From Flavobacteriales bacterium UBA2669 (GTDB taxonomy: Bacteria > Bacteroidota > Bacteroidia > Flavobacteriales_E > Vicingaceae), in assembly GCA_002359215.1 (NCBI GenBank), contig DEMN01000012.1, positions 124,001 through 188,000 on the forward strand: a stretch of DNA of 64,000 nt, in the 5' to 3' direction. A model generated the notes under the pieces. The model had not been told where the DNA came from. It saw nothing but the letters and a program-made list of their open reading frames with translations, and did not search any database. Shown here piece after piece: positions 1-8,691 of this stretch; within the stretch, counting starts at the first letter, position 1; every line of letters starts with the position of its first letter. Made by a program: the position numbers and the translations under genes.

Positions 1-1202
1 TTGTATTTTCTTGGGTTAATAATTTCTTTAATCTCAGGCTTAGCTAAATAGCTGTTTACCTTAGCAGTATCTTTTACAGCAACAATACCTACAACAGGAC
101 CTTCAGCAAACATTTGTTGACCTTCCTCATTTTGGTAAGTAGGAATAGTCATAATAGCAAATAGCGGATTTTCTTTTACACTTTTTTGGAATAAAGCTAA
201 AGAATCTTCGCCTGTAGCATCATCTAATTGAGATAATAAATCGTTAGAAGAAGTATCTGTTTTTGTTGAATCATCACTTAATTGAGATAATAAGTCTTTT
301 TCTTCTTCAGCTGGGGTTTCAACAGCAGGAGTTTCTTCCACTTTTTCTTCTGTCAAAGTGGTATCTTTAACTTCTTCAGTTGCTGTTGAATCGTTAGTTT
401 CTCCAGTTTTTTCGTCTTTGTTTAGCAATTTAGCTAATGTAGAATTAGCTTCTGCTAATAAAGGATAAAACTCATTGTTTTGGTAGGTAGTCCAAAATTC
501 TAATTTAGCCGTTCCTTGTAATAACTGACGAACTCTTTCTTTGTTTTTTACACCAGGTAATTCAACTAAAATTCTATCAGAACCTGTTAAACGTTGAATG
601 CTTGGTTGGGCAGCTCCAAATAAACCAATTCTTGTTCTAATTACTTCAAAAGATTGTTCGATAGCAGCATTTGCAATATCACTAATAAACTCTATTACTT
701 TTTGGTTAGAGGCATTTGGAGATAATTTTTCTTTGTTATCTCTGGTGTAGAACACAGAAATTAATTTCCCTCCAGGATTAACCTCGTTGTATGCCTGCTC
801 AAAATAAGTAACAAAGTTGCCACCATTTTGTACTTGTAATTCATTTGCTTTTTTAATAGCTTCATTAAAAGAAGGGTCGTCACTATAAGAAGCTAGAGCT
901 CTAACTACTTCATCAACTTGTACTTCTAAGGTTACGTTCATACCACCTTTTAAGTCAAGACCTAAGTTAAGCATTTTAGCTCTTAGCTCACCATAAGTAT
1001 AGCCAATTACTGGATAAACTTCTTCTGAAGCCATAGAATCTAAGTAAGCAAATTCAGCATCTGAACTTCCATTATGATACGTTTCTGCGTAATCTTTCGC
1101 ATCGTTCTCTACATTTACGGCAAACCATGTAAGCGATAATGAGTATAAACTCGCTATTGCAAAAAGTATGGTAAACGTTGTTAATAATCCTTTGTTTTGC
1201 AT
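1..1202 (-). CDS. secDF: Protein translocase SecD/SecDF, N-terminal part (runs off window)
   Basis: The reverse strand is open from an ATG at 1202 to the window edge, giving about 400 residues. After a membrane segment (residues about 5-28) come the SecD hallmark LGLDLKGGMNVTLEV (about 80-95) and a first-periplasmic-domain region with RTRIGLFGAAQPSIQR and RILVELPGVK. In this family it is an inner-membrane, proton-driven factor that helps Sec-exported proteins leave the translocon. Residues about 262-335 are an acidic, Thr/Glu-rich low-complexity insertion containing DLLSQL twice. Bacteroidota usually carry a SecD-SecF fusion of roughly 1000 residues; the C-terminal part is outside the window, so fusion is inferred. 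A strong promoter lies directly upstream. Confidence 0.93.
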   Translation of the reverse strand, partial: MQNKGLLTTFTILFAIASLYSLSLTWFAVNVENDAKDYAETYHNGSSDAEFAYLDSMASEEVYPVIGYTYGELRAKMLNLGLDLKGGMNVTLEVQVDEVVRALASYSDDPSFNEAIKKANELQVQNGGNFVTYFEQAYNEVNPGGKLISVFYTRDNKEKLSPNASNQKVIEFISDIANAAIEQSFEVIRTRIGLFGAAQPSIQRLTGSDRILVELPGVKNKERVRQLLQGTAKLEFWTTYQNNEFYPLLAEANSTLAKLLNKDEKTGETNDSTATEEVKDTTLTEEKVEETPAVETPAEEEKDLLSQLSDDSTKTDTSSNDLLSQLDDATGEDSLALFQKSVKENPLFAIMTIPTYQNEEGQQMFAEGPVVGIVAVKDTAKVNSYLAKPEIKEIINPRKY

Positions 1203-1242
1203 TTCTTTTCGTGTGTATTTTTGTTAAAAAATTATAAGCCTG

Positions 1243-1273
1243 CAAATATAGAATTTCAAAAACGTTTTACAAA
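1243..1273 (-). promoter_or_regulatory. Bacteroidota-type promoter of secDF
   Basis: Reading the minus strand, TTTG (1273-1270) is followed after exactly 19 bases by TATATTTG (1250-1243), an ideal match to the Bacteroidota -33 TTTG / -7 TAnnTTTG promoter. The start codon is about 40 bases further on. This is the best promoter match found in the window. Confidence 0.8.
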
Positions 1274-1391
1274 CATAAAATTCATTTCATTTTACTTTTT
1301 TTTATTTCGTTAAATAAGCTTAAATTTGGCAAGGAGTTTAAAGGGGTTAGAAAGCATGAGTTTGGTCATTTTTTAATAAAATGAATGGAGT

Positions 1392-1399
1392 TAGCTTTG
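1392..1399 (+). promoter_or_regulatory. Promoter -7 box (TAGCTTTG) for the FG-GAP protein gene
   Basis: TAGCTTTG fits TAnnTTTG and sits 38 bases before the ATG at 1438. A TTTG at 1361-1364 is 27 bases upstream, longer than the usual spacing, so only the -7 box is convincing. Confidence 0.5.
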
Positions 1400-1437
1400 T
1401 CTTTAAGCAACAGATTTATCATTATTAGCATCAAATT

Positions 1438-3720
1438 ATGAAAAAAATTACAACTTTTTTAGCACTTTTTATCTTTTTAGTATTGTCGCTTACTTCAAAA
1501 GCACAACTTGTAGTTAATAGATATGACTCTATTACGGTGTTAAATTTTAATAGCGACACACTTTATCATGCTTGGACAGGAGGATTTAATTCTGCTCAGT
1601 TTTCAGAAATAGATTTGAATTTGGATGGAATTATGGATTTATTTGTTTTTGACAGAAGTATTAACCGAATGACTACCTTTATTAATCATGGAACACCAAA
1701 TAAAGTAGATTATCACTTAGCACCTGAATTTACACAATACTTTCCTCAAAATATAAGAGATTGGGTGTTACTTAGAGATTTTAATTGTGATGGTAAAATG
1801 GATATTTTTACTTCTGGAGCAGGAGGTATTGTGGTTTATAGAAATGTATCTACTACTACGCAGCTTCTATTTGCTATAGAAACTTCTAGTACACCTTCTA
1901 ATATTTTATATTCTAATTATCAACCTGATTCTCAAAACCCAAGTATGGTAAACCTGTACGTGTCATCTATAGATATACCTGCAATAGAAGATGTTGATGG
2001 AGATGGTGATTTAGATATCATTACCTTTAGTATTTTGGGGTCTCAAGTGGAGTATCATAAAAATTTAAGTATGGAAAGATATGGAGATTGTGATAGCTTA
2101 GATTATGAATTAAGAAATAAATGTTGGGGGTTTTTTACAGAAGGTGCACAAAGTAATAATGTTATTTTAGATGATTCTTGTGGATTTAACATCAACAATC
2201 CTGAAAGAATTAGTGGTGGTAACAAACATAGTGGATCCACAGTCATGATGATGGATATTGACTCAAACGGATCTAAAGATTTAATTTTAGGAGATGTTTC
2301 TCATAATAATTTTGTGTTGTTGTATAACTCAGACTCTTCTCCCAACTTTACTTCATCTCATATAACTGCGGTAGACACAGCTTTCCCTATGAATACCGCT
2401 AATACTGTTCCTGTTGATTTATATCTTTTCCCAGCGGGATTTTATTTAGATGTAAATAATGATGGTGTAAAAGATTTTTTAGCTAGTCCGAATTGTTTTA
2501 ATGGCTGTGAAAATCTAAAAAGTGTATGGTATTATGAAAATCAACGTTCAACGAATTTACCAGAATTTGATTTTAAAACAACAGCTTTTCTTCAAGAAGA
2601 TATGATAGAAGTTGGTACAGGGGCTTTCCCGGTATTTTTCGATCATAATGCAGATGGTTTAATAGATATAGTTATTGGAAATGCTGGTTATACTGCTTTG
2701 CAAACCAATCAAGGATTAATTTCTTCATTGTGGTTGTACGAAAATATTGGAACAGCTAGTAATCCGGCTTATCAATTAATAGATTCTAACTATGCTGATT
2801 TAGCCAATATCAATTTAAATGTTGCAACCAATCAGCCAATGTTAAGATTAGCTCCTACTTTTGGAGATATTGATGGAGATGGCGATGAAGATATGATTGT
2901 TGGTGGAGACAACGGAAAAATTCATTATTTTGAAAATATTGCCGGAGCAGGAAATACTGCCAACTTTGTACTTAATAAAGCAGAGTATGAAGGAATAGAT
3001 GTAGGATTATATTCAGTGCCTCAGTTAATAGATTTAAATAGAGATGGATTATTAGATTTAATTATTGGTGACCGATTAGGCTTTGTATCTTATTACGAAA
3101 ATGTAGGAACAGCTGTATTGCCTTCATATAGCTGGGTAACTTCTCAGTTAGGAGATGTGAAAACAAGAAGGTACGATGAATACAACGGCAACAGTACTCC
3201 TTTTATTTATGATGATAATGGCGATTACAAATTAATTGCAGGAGCTACTAATGGTTACATTTATTATTACGATAGTATTGATGGAAATCTTGGCGGAACT
3301 TTTAACCTGATTGATTCTATGTATTTAGGCATAAAGCAAGGAGGCTGGTCTTTTGTTAATGTTGCTGATATAAATAATGATACCGCTTTTGATCTAATTG
3401 TAGGTAATGTTGCCGGAGGAGTTAATTTCTATAAAGGAGATCCGGGAACAATTATAAGTGTTGATGATAAAGAAAGCATTTTGGATAAAATTAATGTTTA
3501 CCCTAATCCAACTAATAATCAAATTACTTTAGATGTTGGCAATAATAGTTTAGAAAATGCTTCTGTAGAAGTAATAGATTTAATGGGAAGAACCATGTAT
3601 CAAAGCAATTTAAATGCCTCTAAAATAGTGATTAACCTTGATGGACAAAGTCAGGGTATTTATTTTGTAAAATTTGTAAATCAAACAGGCAGTGAAGTTA
3701 TTAGGGTAATTAAAAAATAA
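1438..3720 (+). CDS. Exported FG-GAP/VCBS repeat protein with T9SS sorting domain
   Basis: A 760-residue secreted protein. A signal peptide (residues 1-22, ending SKAQ) is followed by repeated calcium-binding loops of the FG-GAP/VCBS type, for example DLNLDGIMDL, DVDGDGDLDI, DIDGDGDEDM and DLNRDGLLDL, which in this family build a beta-propeller. The last ~80 residues (VYPNPTNNQITLDV to FVNQTGSEVIRVIKK) are a type A T9SS C-terminal sorting domain, so the protein should cross the outer membrane through T9SS and be attached or released. Its ligand is unknown. It is followed after 8 bases by the DUF4139 gene, probably co-transcribed. Confidence 0.88.
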   Translation: MKKITTFLALFIFLVLSLTSKAQLVVNRYDSITVLNFNSDTLYHAWTGGFNSAQFSEIDLNLDGIMDLFVFDRSINRMTTFINHGTPNKVDYHLAPEFTQYFPQNIRDWVLLRDFNCDGKMDIFTSGAGGIVVYRNVSTTTQLLFAIETSSTPSNILYSNYQPDSQNPSMVNLYVSSIDIPAIEDVDGDGDLDIITFSILGSQVEYHKNLSMERYGDCDSLDYELRNKCWGFFTEGAQSNNVILDDSCGFNINNPERISGGNKHSGSTVMMMDIDSNGSKDLILGDVSHNNFVLLYNSDSSPNFTSSHITAVDTAFPMNTANTVPVDLYLFPAGFYLDVNNDGVKDFLASPNCFNGCENLKSVWYYENQRSTNLPEFDFKTTAFLQEDMIEVGTGAFPVFFDHNADGLIDIVIGNAGYTALQTNQGLISSLWLYENIGTASNPAYQLIDSNYADLANINLNVATNQPMLRLAPTFGDIDGDGDEDMIVGGDNGKIHYFENIAGAGNTANFVLNKAEYEGIDVGLYSVPQLIDLNRDGLLDLIIGDRLGFVSYYENVGTAVLPSYSWVTSQLGDVKTRRYDEYNGNSTPFIYDDNGDYKLIAGATNGYIYYYDSIDGNLGGTFNLIDSMYLGIKQGGWSFVNVADINNDTAFDLIVGNVAGGVNFYKGDPGTIISVDDKESILDKINVYPNPTNNQITLDVGNNSLENASVEVIDLMGRTMYQSNLNASKIVINLDGQSQGIYFVKFVNQTGSEVIRVIKK

Positions 3721-3728
3721 AAAACTAA

Positions 3729-5264
3729 ATGCGTAAAATTTGTAAACTTGTTGTTTTTGTATTTGTAATTGTTTTTACAACCAATTTATTTGCAGCTAAA
3801 AATATAGAAGTTCTTTCAAAAGTAGAGAATGTTGTAGTGTATCACTCTGGAGCTCTTGTTTCAAGGGTTTCTAATAATAAAATGGGGGTAGGACTTTTTG
3901 AGTTAGAATTTAAAGACATCTCCTCTAAAATAGTTTTAAATTCTTTTGTTATTAAAAATAAAGAGGTAACTATATTAAATAAAAATCTCATTAAGAAATT
4001 AAGCAAAGAGGAGTTTTTTCAGTTAGAAGACAGAAAAACTGCTGTAATTAATCAAATAAAATTACTAGAACAAAAATATGCGGAAGCTAACTTTATTAAA
4101 GAAGTAGATGAATTGGAAAAAATGTTAAGTTTCTATTCCGATAAAATTTTAAGTTTAAATAAAGAACTTAGAAATATTGATAATGCTATAATAGAAGCTG
4201 AAAAATTAGACAGTGTTAAATTAAATAATGAAGATGCTGCTATTTTAAAGGTGCTTGTTTCAATAGAGCAACAACTAGAAAAACCTTTACTTTTTGAATA
4301 TGTTGTTGGAGGAATAGGTTGGAGTCCGTTTTACGAGGTTGAAGTAGAAAACTCATCTAGTAAAGATATTTCTATAAAATATATTGCAAAAATCATGAGC
4401 CAAACTGGTGAAAATTGGGAGAACATAACGCTTCAACTATCATCAGCATTTCCTTTAGAAAATCCAACAAAGCTTCCAAAACCTGAAGAACCATGGGTGT
4501 TAAGTTACAGAACAAATCAAAATAATATTAATCAGACAGATAATTCAATACAAAAACAGCAAATAGCTAAATTAGAAGGTGTTGATTATCAGGATATTTT
4601 TGTGCCATCGTTTTTGAAATTAAGAACATTGAAAGGGAAGTTTGCTATAAAATCTAATAGCACGGTTTTTTCTTTTCCAATCATGAATATTTCATTGCCT
4701 GCCGAATATTCATTTTATGCTTATCCTAGCTTAGATAATGAAGTTTATCTTGTTGCAAAAGTTGCTGAATGGGATACGCTTGGGTTAGTAGATGGTGTTG
4801 CGAATGTTACGTATAATAAAAACTCTGTTGGTAAAACCATATTAAAGTTTAGTGACTTTTCCGATACATTATTGCTTTCTGTAGGTAAAGACAATAGTAT
4901 ATTTATGAAAAGAAAAGAAATCGAGAGCGTGAAATACGCTAAAGAAGTAACATTTGGCAAAAAGAAAAAAATAACTTTTGCTTACGAATTTCAACTAAAA
5001 AACAACAACCAACATGATGTTACTATTGAGTTTTTTGAACAAGTACCTATATCTCAAACAAAAACAACTAATGTTATTTTAGAACAATTGTCAGAAGGCA
5101 TTTATAATAATGAACAAGGAGAAGTCAGTTGGAAAATTAACCTATCTCCTAGCAAAATTGTAAAAAAACAATTGATTTATACTGTTGAATACGAGGGTGG
5201 CAGTTTTAGTTTCTCAAAACGTAAAACTCAAAGGTTTAAAACAATCAGTTCTCCAAGTTTTTAA
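3729..5264 (+). CDS. DUF4140/DUF4139 (mucoidy inhibitor MuiA-like) exported protein
   Basis: A 511-residue protein with an N-terminal signal peptide (about 1-22). The N-terminal part (VVVYHSGALVSRV, with the following strand-rich stretch) matches the DUF4140 pattern, then a coiled coil (about 95-160, many Glu/Lys/Leu), then a C-terminal DUF4139 beta region beginning VGGIGWSPFYEVEV. Family members lie in the cell envelope; no molecular function is established. It lies between the T9SS cargo gene (8-base gap) and tspO (3-base gap), so the three probably form one transcript. Function is assigned at family level only. Confidence 0.8.
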   Translation: MRKICKLVVFVFVIVFTTNLFAAKNIEVLSKVENVVVYHSGALVSRVSNNKMGVGLFELEFKDISSKIVLNSFVIKNKEVTILNKNLIKKLSKEEFFQLEDRKTAVINQIKLLEQKYAEANFIKEVDELEKMLSFYSDKILSLNKELRNIDNAIIEAEKLDSVKLNNEDAAILKVLVSIEQQLEKPLLFEYVVGGIGWSPFYEVEVENSSSKDISIKYIAKIMSQTGENWENITLQLSSAFPLENPTKLPKPEEPWVLSYRTNQNNINQTDNSIQKQQIAKLEGVDYQDIFVPSFLKLRTLKGKFAIKSNSTVFSFPIMNISLPAEYSFYAYPSLDNEVYLVAKVAEWDTLGLVDGVANVTYNKNSVGKTILKFSDFSDTLLLSVGKDNSIFMKRKEIESVKYAKEVTFGKKKKITFAYEFQLKNNNQHDVTIEFFEQVPISQTKTTNVILEQLSEGIYNNEQGEVSWKINLSPSKIVKKQLIYTVEYEGGSFSFSKRKTQRFKTISSPSF

Positions 5265-5267
5265 TTT

Positions 5268-5726
5268 ATGCTTCTAAAAATAATCATCTTTTTAGTCATT
5301 AATTTTACTGCATTGGGTTTAGGGAGTTACTTTACAAGCACTGCGGTTACTGCCGATTGGTATCAAAACTTAAACAAAGCACCTTGGACACCTCCGGGTT
5401 GGGTGTTTGGTGCAGCGTGGACAACTATAATGATTTGTTTTGCCGTATTCATGGCTTACGCATGGCAACTCAATGAAAACCGTAATCTGTTAATAGCTTT
5501 GTTTGTATTACAATGGATATTAAATGTATCTTGGAATCCAGTCTTTTTTAAATACCATCAAGTTTTATTTGGATTGATTATTATTGTGTTGCTTACGGTG
5601 TTAATGGGCTATTTCTTCTTTGCTTATTTTGGTCAGCTAAAAGCTAAAACTTTGTGGGTATTACCTTATTTTATTTGGCTGCTCGTAGCGACATCACTTA
5701 ATGCTTATATATTGGTTAAGAATTAA
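5268..5726 (+). CDS. tspO: TspO/MBR family protein
   Basis: A 152-residue, five-helix membrane protein. The family signature is clear: WYQNLNKAPWTPPGWVFGAAWT near residue 30 (key parts WYQNL, PWTPP, GWVFG) and WILNVSWNPVFF near 85, both Trp/Pro-rich as in TspO. Family members bind porphyrins and other hydrophobic ligands and respond to oxygen or stress; the exact role here is unknown. It starts 3 bases after the previous stop, consistent with co-transcription. Length is normal for the family. Confidence 0.93.
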   Translation: MLLKIIIFLVINFTALGLGSYFTSTAVTADWYQNLNKAPWTPPGWVFGAAWTTIMICFAVFMAYAWQLNENRNLLIALFVLQWILNVSWNPVFFKYHQVLFGLIIIVLLTVLMGYFFFAYFGQLKAKTLWVLPYFIWLLVATSLNAYILVKN

Positions 5727-5751
5727 TCTTTTTCTTACCTATTATCTTTCC

Positions 5752-5759
5752 TAATTTTG
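5752..5759 (+). promoter_or_regulatory. Promoter -7 box (TAATTTTG) immediately before DUF481 gene
   Basis: TAATTTTG ends only 4 bases before the ATG at 5764, so transcription would begin at or next to the start codon and give a leaderless or nearly leaderless mRNA. A T-rich stretch at 5729-5733 could serve as a weak -33 element. Confidence 0.5.
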
Positions 5760-5763
5760 CCAC

Positions 5764-6564
5764 ATGGTAAAAGCAAAATATCTATTTTCACTTGTAATTC
5801 TTTTTTTATTTTCTCATGCAGTTGTCGGGCAAGTACTCAACATTGAGCGATTACGATTAGAAAGAGACACTACAACATCCTTTAAAAGTAAAATTACAGC
5901 TGGGATGAATATTTATAATAGAAGTTCGGCAGCCAACGAACCTGTAAACCTTTTCGGATACAATATAGATGTAAATACTTTGTATTATCCGGGTAAACAT
6001 GCTTTTATGGGCTTGGCAAAATTCGATTATTTAAAAGTTAATAATGAGGATTTTTTAAACTTTGGTTTTGTGCATTTTAGAGTCAATTATTTCAGAAAGA
6101 ACCCTATTAACTTCGAAAACTATATTCAGTATTCTTACGATAATTTTAGAGGTTTGCTTCCACGTTTGTTAGGTGGAGGTGGAATTAGATGGAATACTTT
6201 TAAAAGTAAATCGTTGAGTTTGGTAATTGGAGTTGGAGCCTTGTACGAATACGAAAAATGGACACATCCCGAAACCAATCAAACTATTGAAATTGCTTTG
6301 GTTAAATCATCTAATTATATTTCTTTTCGTTGGACAGCCAATGAAAATGTAGATATCAATTTTGTAGGGTATTACCAAACGGGCTACGATAGTGATATTT
6401 CGGCTTTTAGAAATAGAACAAATGCCTCCTTAATTTTAAATACAAAGATTGCCAAAAGAATATCCTTTGCTAATTCCTTTGATATTTCTTACGAACACAA
6501 ACCCATAGTCCCAATAATTAAAACTATTTACACCTTTAAAACAGGCTTATCTATAGACTTGTAG
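5764..6564 (+). CDS. DUF481-like outer-membrane beta-barrel protein
   Basis: A 266-residue protein with a signal peptide (1-22, ending VVGQ) and a body of alternating aromatic/polar beta strands (for example NFGFVHFRVNYFRKNP, LLGGGGIRWNTF) ending in a strand typical of outer-membrane barrels. The pattern resembles DUF481 (YdiY-like) proteins, which are thought to form outer-membrane barrels; no substrate can be inferred. It appears to have its own promoter 4 bases upstream of the start, so it is probably not part of the tspO transcript. Confidence 0.65.
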   Translation: MVKAKYLFSLVILFLFSHAVVGQVLNIERLRLERDTTTSFKSKITAGMNIYNRSSAANEPVNLFGYNIDVNTLYYPGKHAFMGLAKFDYLKVNNEDFLNFGFVHFRVNYFRKNPINFENYIQYSYDNFRGLLPRLLGGGGIRWNTFKSKSLSLVIGVGALYEYEKWTHPETNQTIEIALVKSSNYISFRWTANENVDINFVGYYQTGYDSDISAFRNRTNASLILNTKIAKRISFANSFDISYEHKPIVPIIKTIYTFKTGLSIDL

Positions 6565-6645
6565 GTTGTTGACAAAAGTGGCTTCACAAGTGTTTTAAAT
6601 CAAAAATCACCTTAAATAAGCTTATTTTTTAGTCAAAAAATTAAG

Positions 6646-6653
6646 TAGTTTTG
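6646..6653 (+). promoter_or_regulatory. Promoter -7 box (TAGTTTTG) of the epimerase-CBS/DAHPS/KdsC-like operon
   Basis: TAGTTTTG fits TAnnTTTG, 41 bases before the ATG at 6695. A T run (6624-6630) lies at about the -33 distance but lacks the G. It is the only good candidate upstream of the coupled genes at 6695-9593. Confidence 0.55.
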
Positions 6654-6694
6654 ACATTCGAGAGTATATACAATGTATAATAGAAATTAACTAA

Positions 6695-7696
6695 ATGAAA
6701 ATATCAGGATCTATCTATTCGGATAACAAAAGACCTTTAAAAGAAACCATTGCAGATTTAGAAGCTCATCAGGTAGATTTATTGCATATAGATTGTAATG
6801 ATGATATTCGTGTTTTTGATGATATTGTCGATATTAGAACATGGTGTAAACTTCCTATAGACTTACATATCATTACCAAAACCCCCGAGAAGTATTTCGA
6901 CTTATTAAGAAAGCATCCTGTAGAATACGTTACTTTTCAGTACGAAAAGTTGCCCATAGATTTTAGAATGCCATCCGATATTAAAGGACAAAAAGGTTTA
7001 GCGATAATTACACCAACTGATATTAGTGCTTTCGATAAGTTTAGCGATTTTGATTTCATCCTGATAATGGCGACTATTCCCGGACAAAGTGGAGGTGTTT
7101 TTGATCCAATAAACTTTAAAAAAATCAGAAATTTCAAACAAAAATACCCAAATAAAAATGTACATGTTGATGGTGGTGTAAATGGAGAAGTATCTTTTAT
7201 TTTAAGAAATATGGGGGTACATACTTCGGTTTCTGGGAGTTTTTTGTTTAAGGCCGCTAGTGTCGGACAAGCATTGATGGATTTAACCAAACGAGAGATA
7301 GTTTCTCTTTTTAAGATAAAGGACTTTATGATTCCTCGAGAAGAATGTCCAATTATAGATATGTCTGAGCTTACGCTTAAAAATATTTTAGAACAAATAA
7401 CTTTTGGAAAGCTAGGCGTAACCTTAGTGGAGAAGAATAAAAAATTTGAAGGAATAATTTCTAATGCAGATTTAAGAAGAACCTTGTTGCAGAATTTAGA
7501 GAATATTGAAGGAATGAATACGCAGGAAATGATTAATAAAACGCCTGTAACCATTTTAGATACAGCAACAGTAGATAATATGTTGAATTTAGTAAGAGAG
7601 CAATCTTTTCCGGTAATGTATCTTCCTGTACTAAATGCAGAAGGAAATGCCGTTGGAATTATTACTTTTGTGAACTTGATAAAAGGAGAAATATGA
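6695..7696 (+). CDS. Ribulose-phosphate 3-epimerase-fold protein fused to KdsD-like CBS pair
   Basis: A 333-residue fusion. Residues 1-200 follow the ribulose-phosphate 3-epimerase barrel: the metal and acid/base positions appear kept as H31 and D33 (LLHIDCND), H58 (DLHII) and D159 (VHVDGGV), but the usual His of the ITFH strand is Gln (VTFQY, residue 82) and the PGFGGQ loop reads PGQSGG. Residues about 210-333 are two CBS motifs; GIISNADLRRTLL closely resembles the CBS region of arabinose-5-phosphate isomerase KdsD (GVFTDGDLRR). CBS pairs usually sense nucleotides or regulate the partner domain. The stop overlaps the next start by 4 bases (ATGA). A sugar-phosphate epimerase/isomerase role is likely; the substrate is unproven. 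Confidence 0.75.
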   Translation: MKISGSIYSDNKRPLKETIADLEAHQVDLLHIDCNDDIRVFDDIVDIRTWCKLPIDLHIITKTPEKYFDLLRKHPVEYVTFQYEKLPIDFRMPSDIKGQKGLAIITPTDISAFDKFSDFDFILIMATIPGQSGGVFDPINFKKIRNFKQKYPNKNVHVDGGVNGEVSFILRNMGVHTSVSGSFLFKAASVGQALMDLTKREIVSLFKIKDFMIPREECPIIDMSELTLKNILEQITFGKLGVTLVEKNKKFEGIISNADLRRTLLQNLENIEGMNTQEMINKTPVTILDTATVDNMLNLVREQSFPVMYLPVLNAEGNAVGIITFVNLIKGEI

Positions 7697-8691
7697 TAAT
7701 TCATTTAAATAAAGATATTACTGCTTCAACTGCTGGTCAGTTAGCTGAAAAAATTAAGGCTTTTCACATTCATTCTCAAGATAGAGAAGTATTAATTACT
7801 TCATCTTCTGTAAAAGAAGTACCTAGTGAAGTTTCTGCCTTTACCGAAAAATACTGGGTATTTGAGAATGATATGCAGCTTGCTTCAAGGGCGTATAGAA
7901 ACCAAACTCGTGAAGTAAAAATTGGTAACGTTACCATTGGTGGAAATACTAAAAACACCTTATTGATTGGCGGACCTTGTTCAGTAGAATCTGAAGAGCA
8001 AATTCAACAAAGTGCTGCATTGTTAAAATCACTTAATTTAACCACCTTAAGAGGTGGTTGTTATAAACCTCGTACAAGTCCTTATAGTTTTCAAGGTTTA
8101 GGGTTGGAAGGGTTAAAGTTATTAGTAAAAATGCGTGAGCAACATGGTTTGGCAGTTATTACAGAAGTTAGAGATGCTACCCATGTTGACGAAGTGATAG
8201 AACATAGTGATGTGATTCAAATTGGTGCCAAAGCAATGTACGACCAAGGTATTTTACGTGCATGTGCTAAAACTCGTAAGCCTGTTTTATTAAAAAGAGG
8301 TTTTGGAACAACATTACAAGAATTTGTTCAGGCAGCAGAGTTTATGCTTTCCGGAGGAAATGAAAACGTTATTTTGTGTGAAAGGGGCATACGTACTTTT
8401 GAAACAAAAACACGTTTTACTTTAGATTTATGTGGAGTAGCCTATTTACAAGAATACACTAACTTGCCTATTATTTTAGATCCAAGTCATGCTTTAGGTT
8501 ACCGATACGGAGTAGAACGCTTATCTAAAGCTTGTGTAGCAATGGGAATTGATGGCTTATTGATAGAAGCTCATCCAAATCCTGCTGTTGCTAAGTCGGA
8601 TGCTTCACAGCAATTAACACACGAATCTTTTGCAGCGTTAAAATCAGCCATAGAACCTGTAGCTAATAGTGTTGGCTATAAAATTATATAA
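7693..8691 (+). CDS. 3-deoxy-7-phosphoheptulonate (DAHP) synthase, type I-beta
   Basis: A 332-residue enzyme predicted to condense phosphoenolpyruvate with erythrose 4-phosphate, the first step of the shikimate pathway. Visible motifs: GGPCSVES (93-100), RGGCYKPRTSPY (120-131, the DAHP synthase form of the aldose-binding motif; KDO8P synthases have KANRS here), VLLKRGF, and DPSHALG near the C-terminus. Residues 1-~75 form a separate small domain in the position of the ferredoxin-like regulatory domain of Thermotoga-type enzymes. It overlaps the gene before by 4 bases and the gene after by 1 base, so it is tightly coupled to an epimerase-fold protein and a KdsC-like phosphatase. That setting is typical of ulosonate synthesis rather than of aromatic amino-acid genes. 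Confidence 0.88.
   Translation: MIIHLNKDITASTAGQLAEKIKAFHIHSQDREVLITSSSVKEVPSEVSAFTEKYWVFENDMQLASRAYRNQTREVKIGNVTIGGNTKNTLLIGGPCSVESEEQIQQSAALLKSLNLTTLRGGCYKPRTSPYSFQGLGLEGLKLLVKMREQHGLAVITEVRDATHVDEVIEHSDVIQIGAKAMYDQGILRACAKTRKPVLLKRGFGTTLQEFVQAAEFMLSGGNENVILCERGIRTFETKTRFTLDLCGVAYLQEYTNLPIILDPSHALGYRYGVERLSKACVAMGIDGLLIEAHPNPAVAKSDASQQLTHESFAALKSAIEPVANSVGYKII

Noticed and set aside
6937..7704. 255-residue minus-strand frame opposite the epimerase-CBS gene.
   Set aside because: It is a shadow of a well-supported gene; it has no start context and no recognisable domain.
7693..8691. Calling this gene KDO-8-phosphate synthase (kdsA) because of the KdsC-like neighbour.
   Set aside because: The aldose-binding motif is KPRTSPY, as in DAHP synthases, and the N-terminal extension also fits that group.
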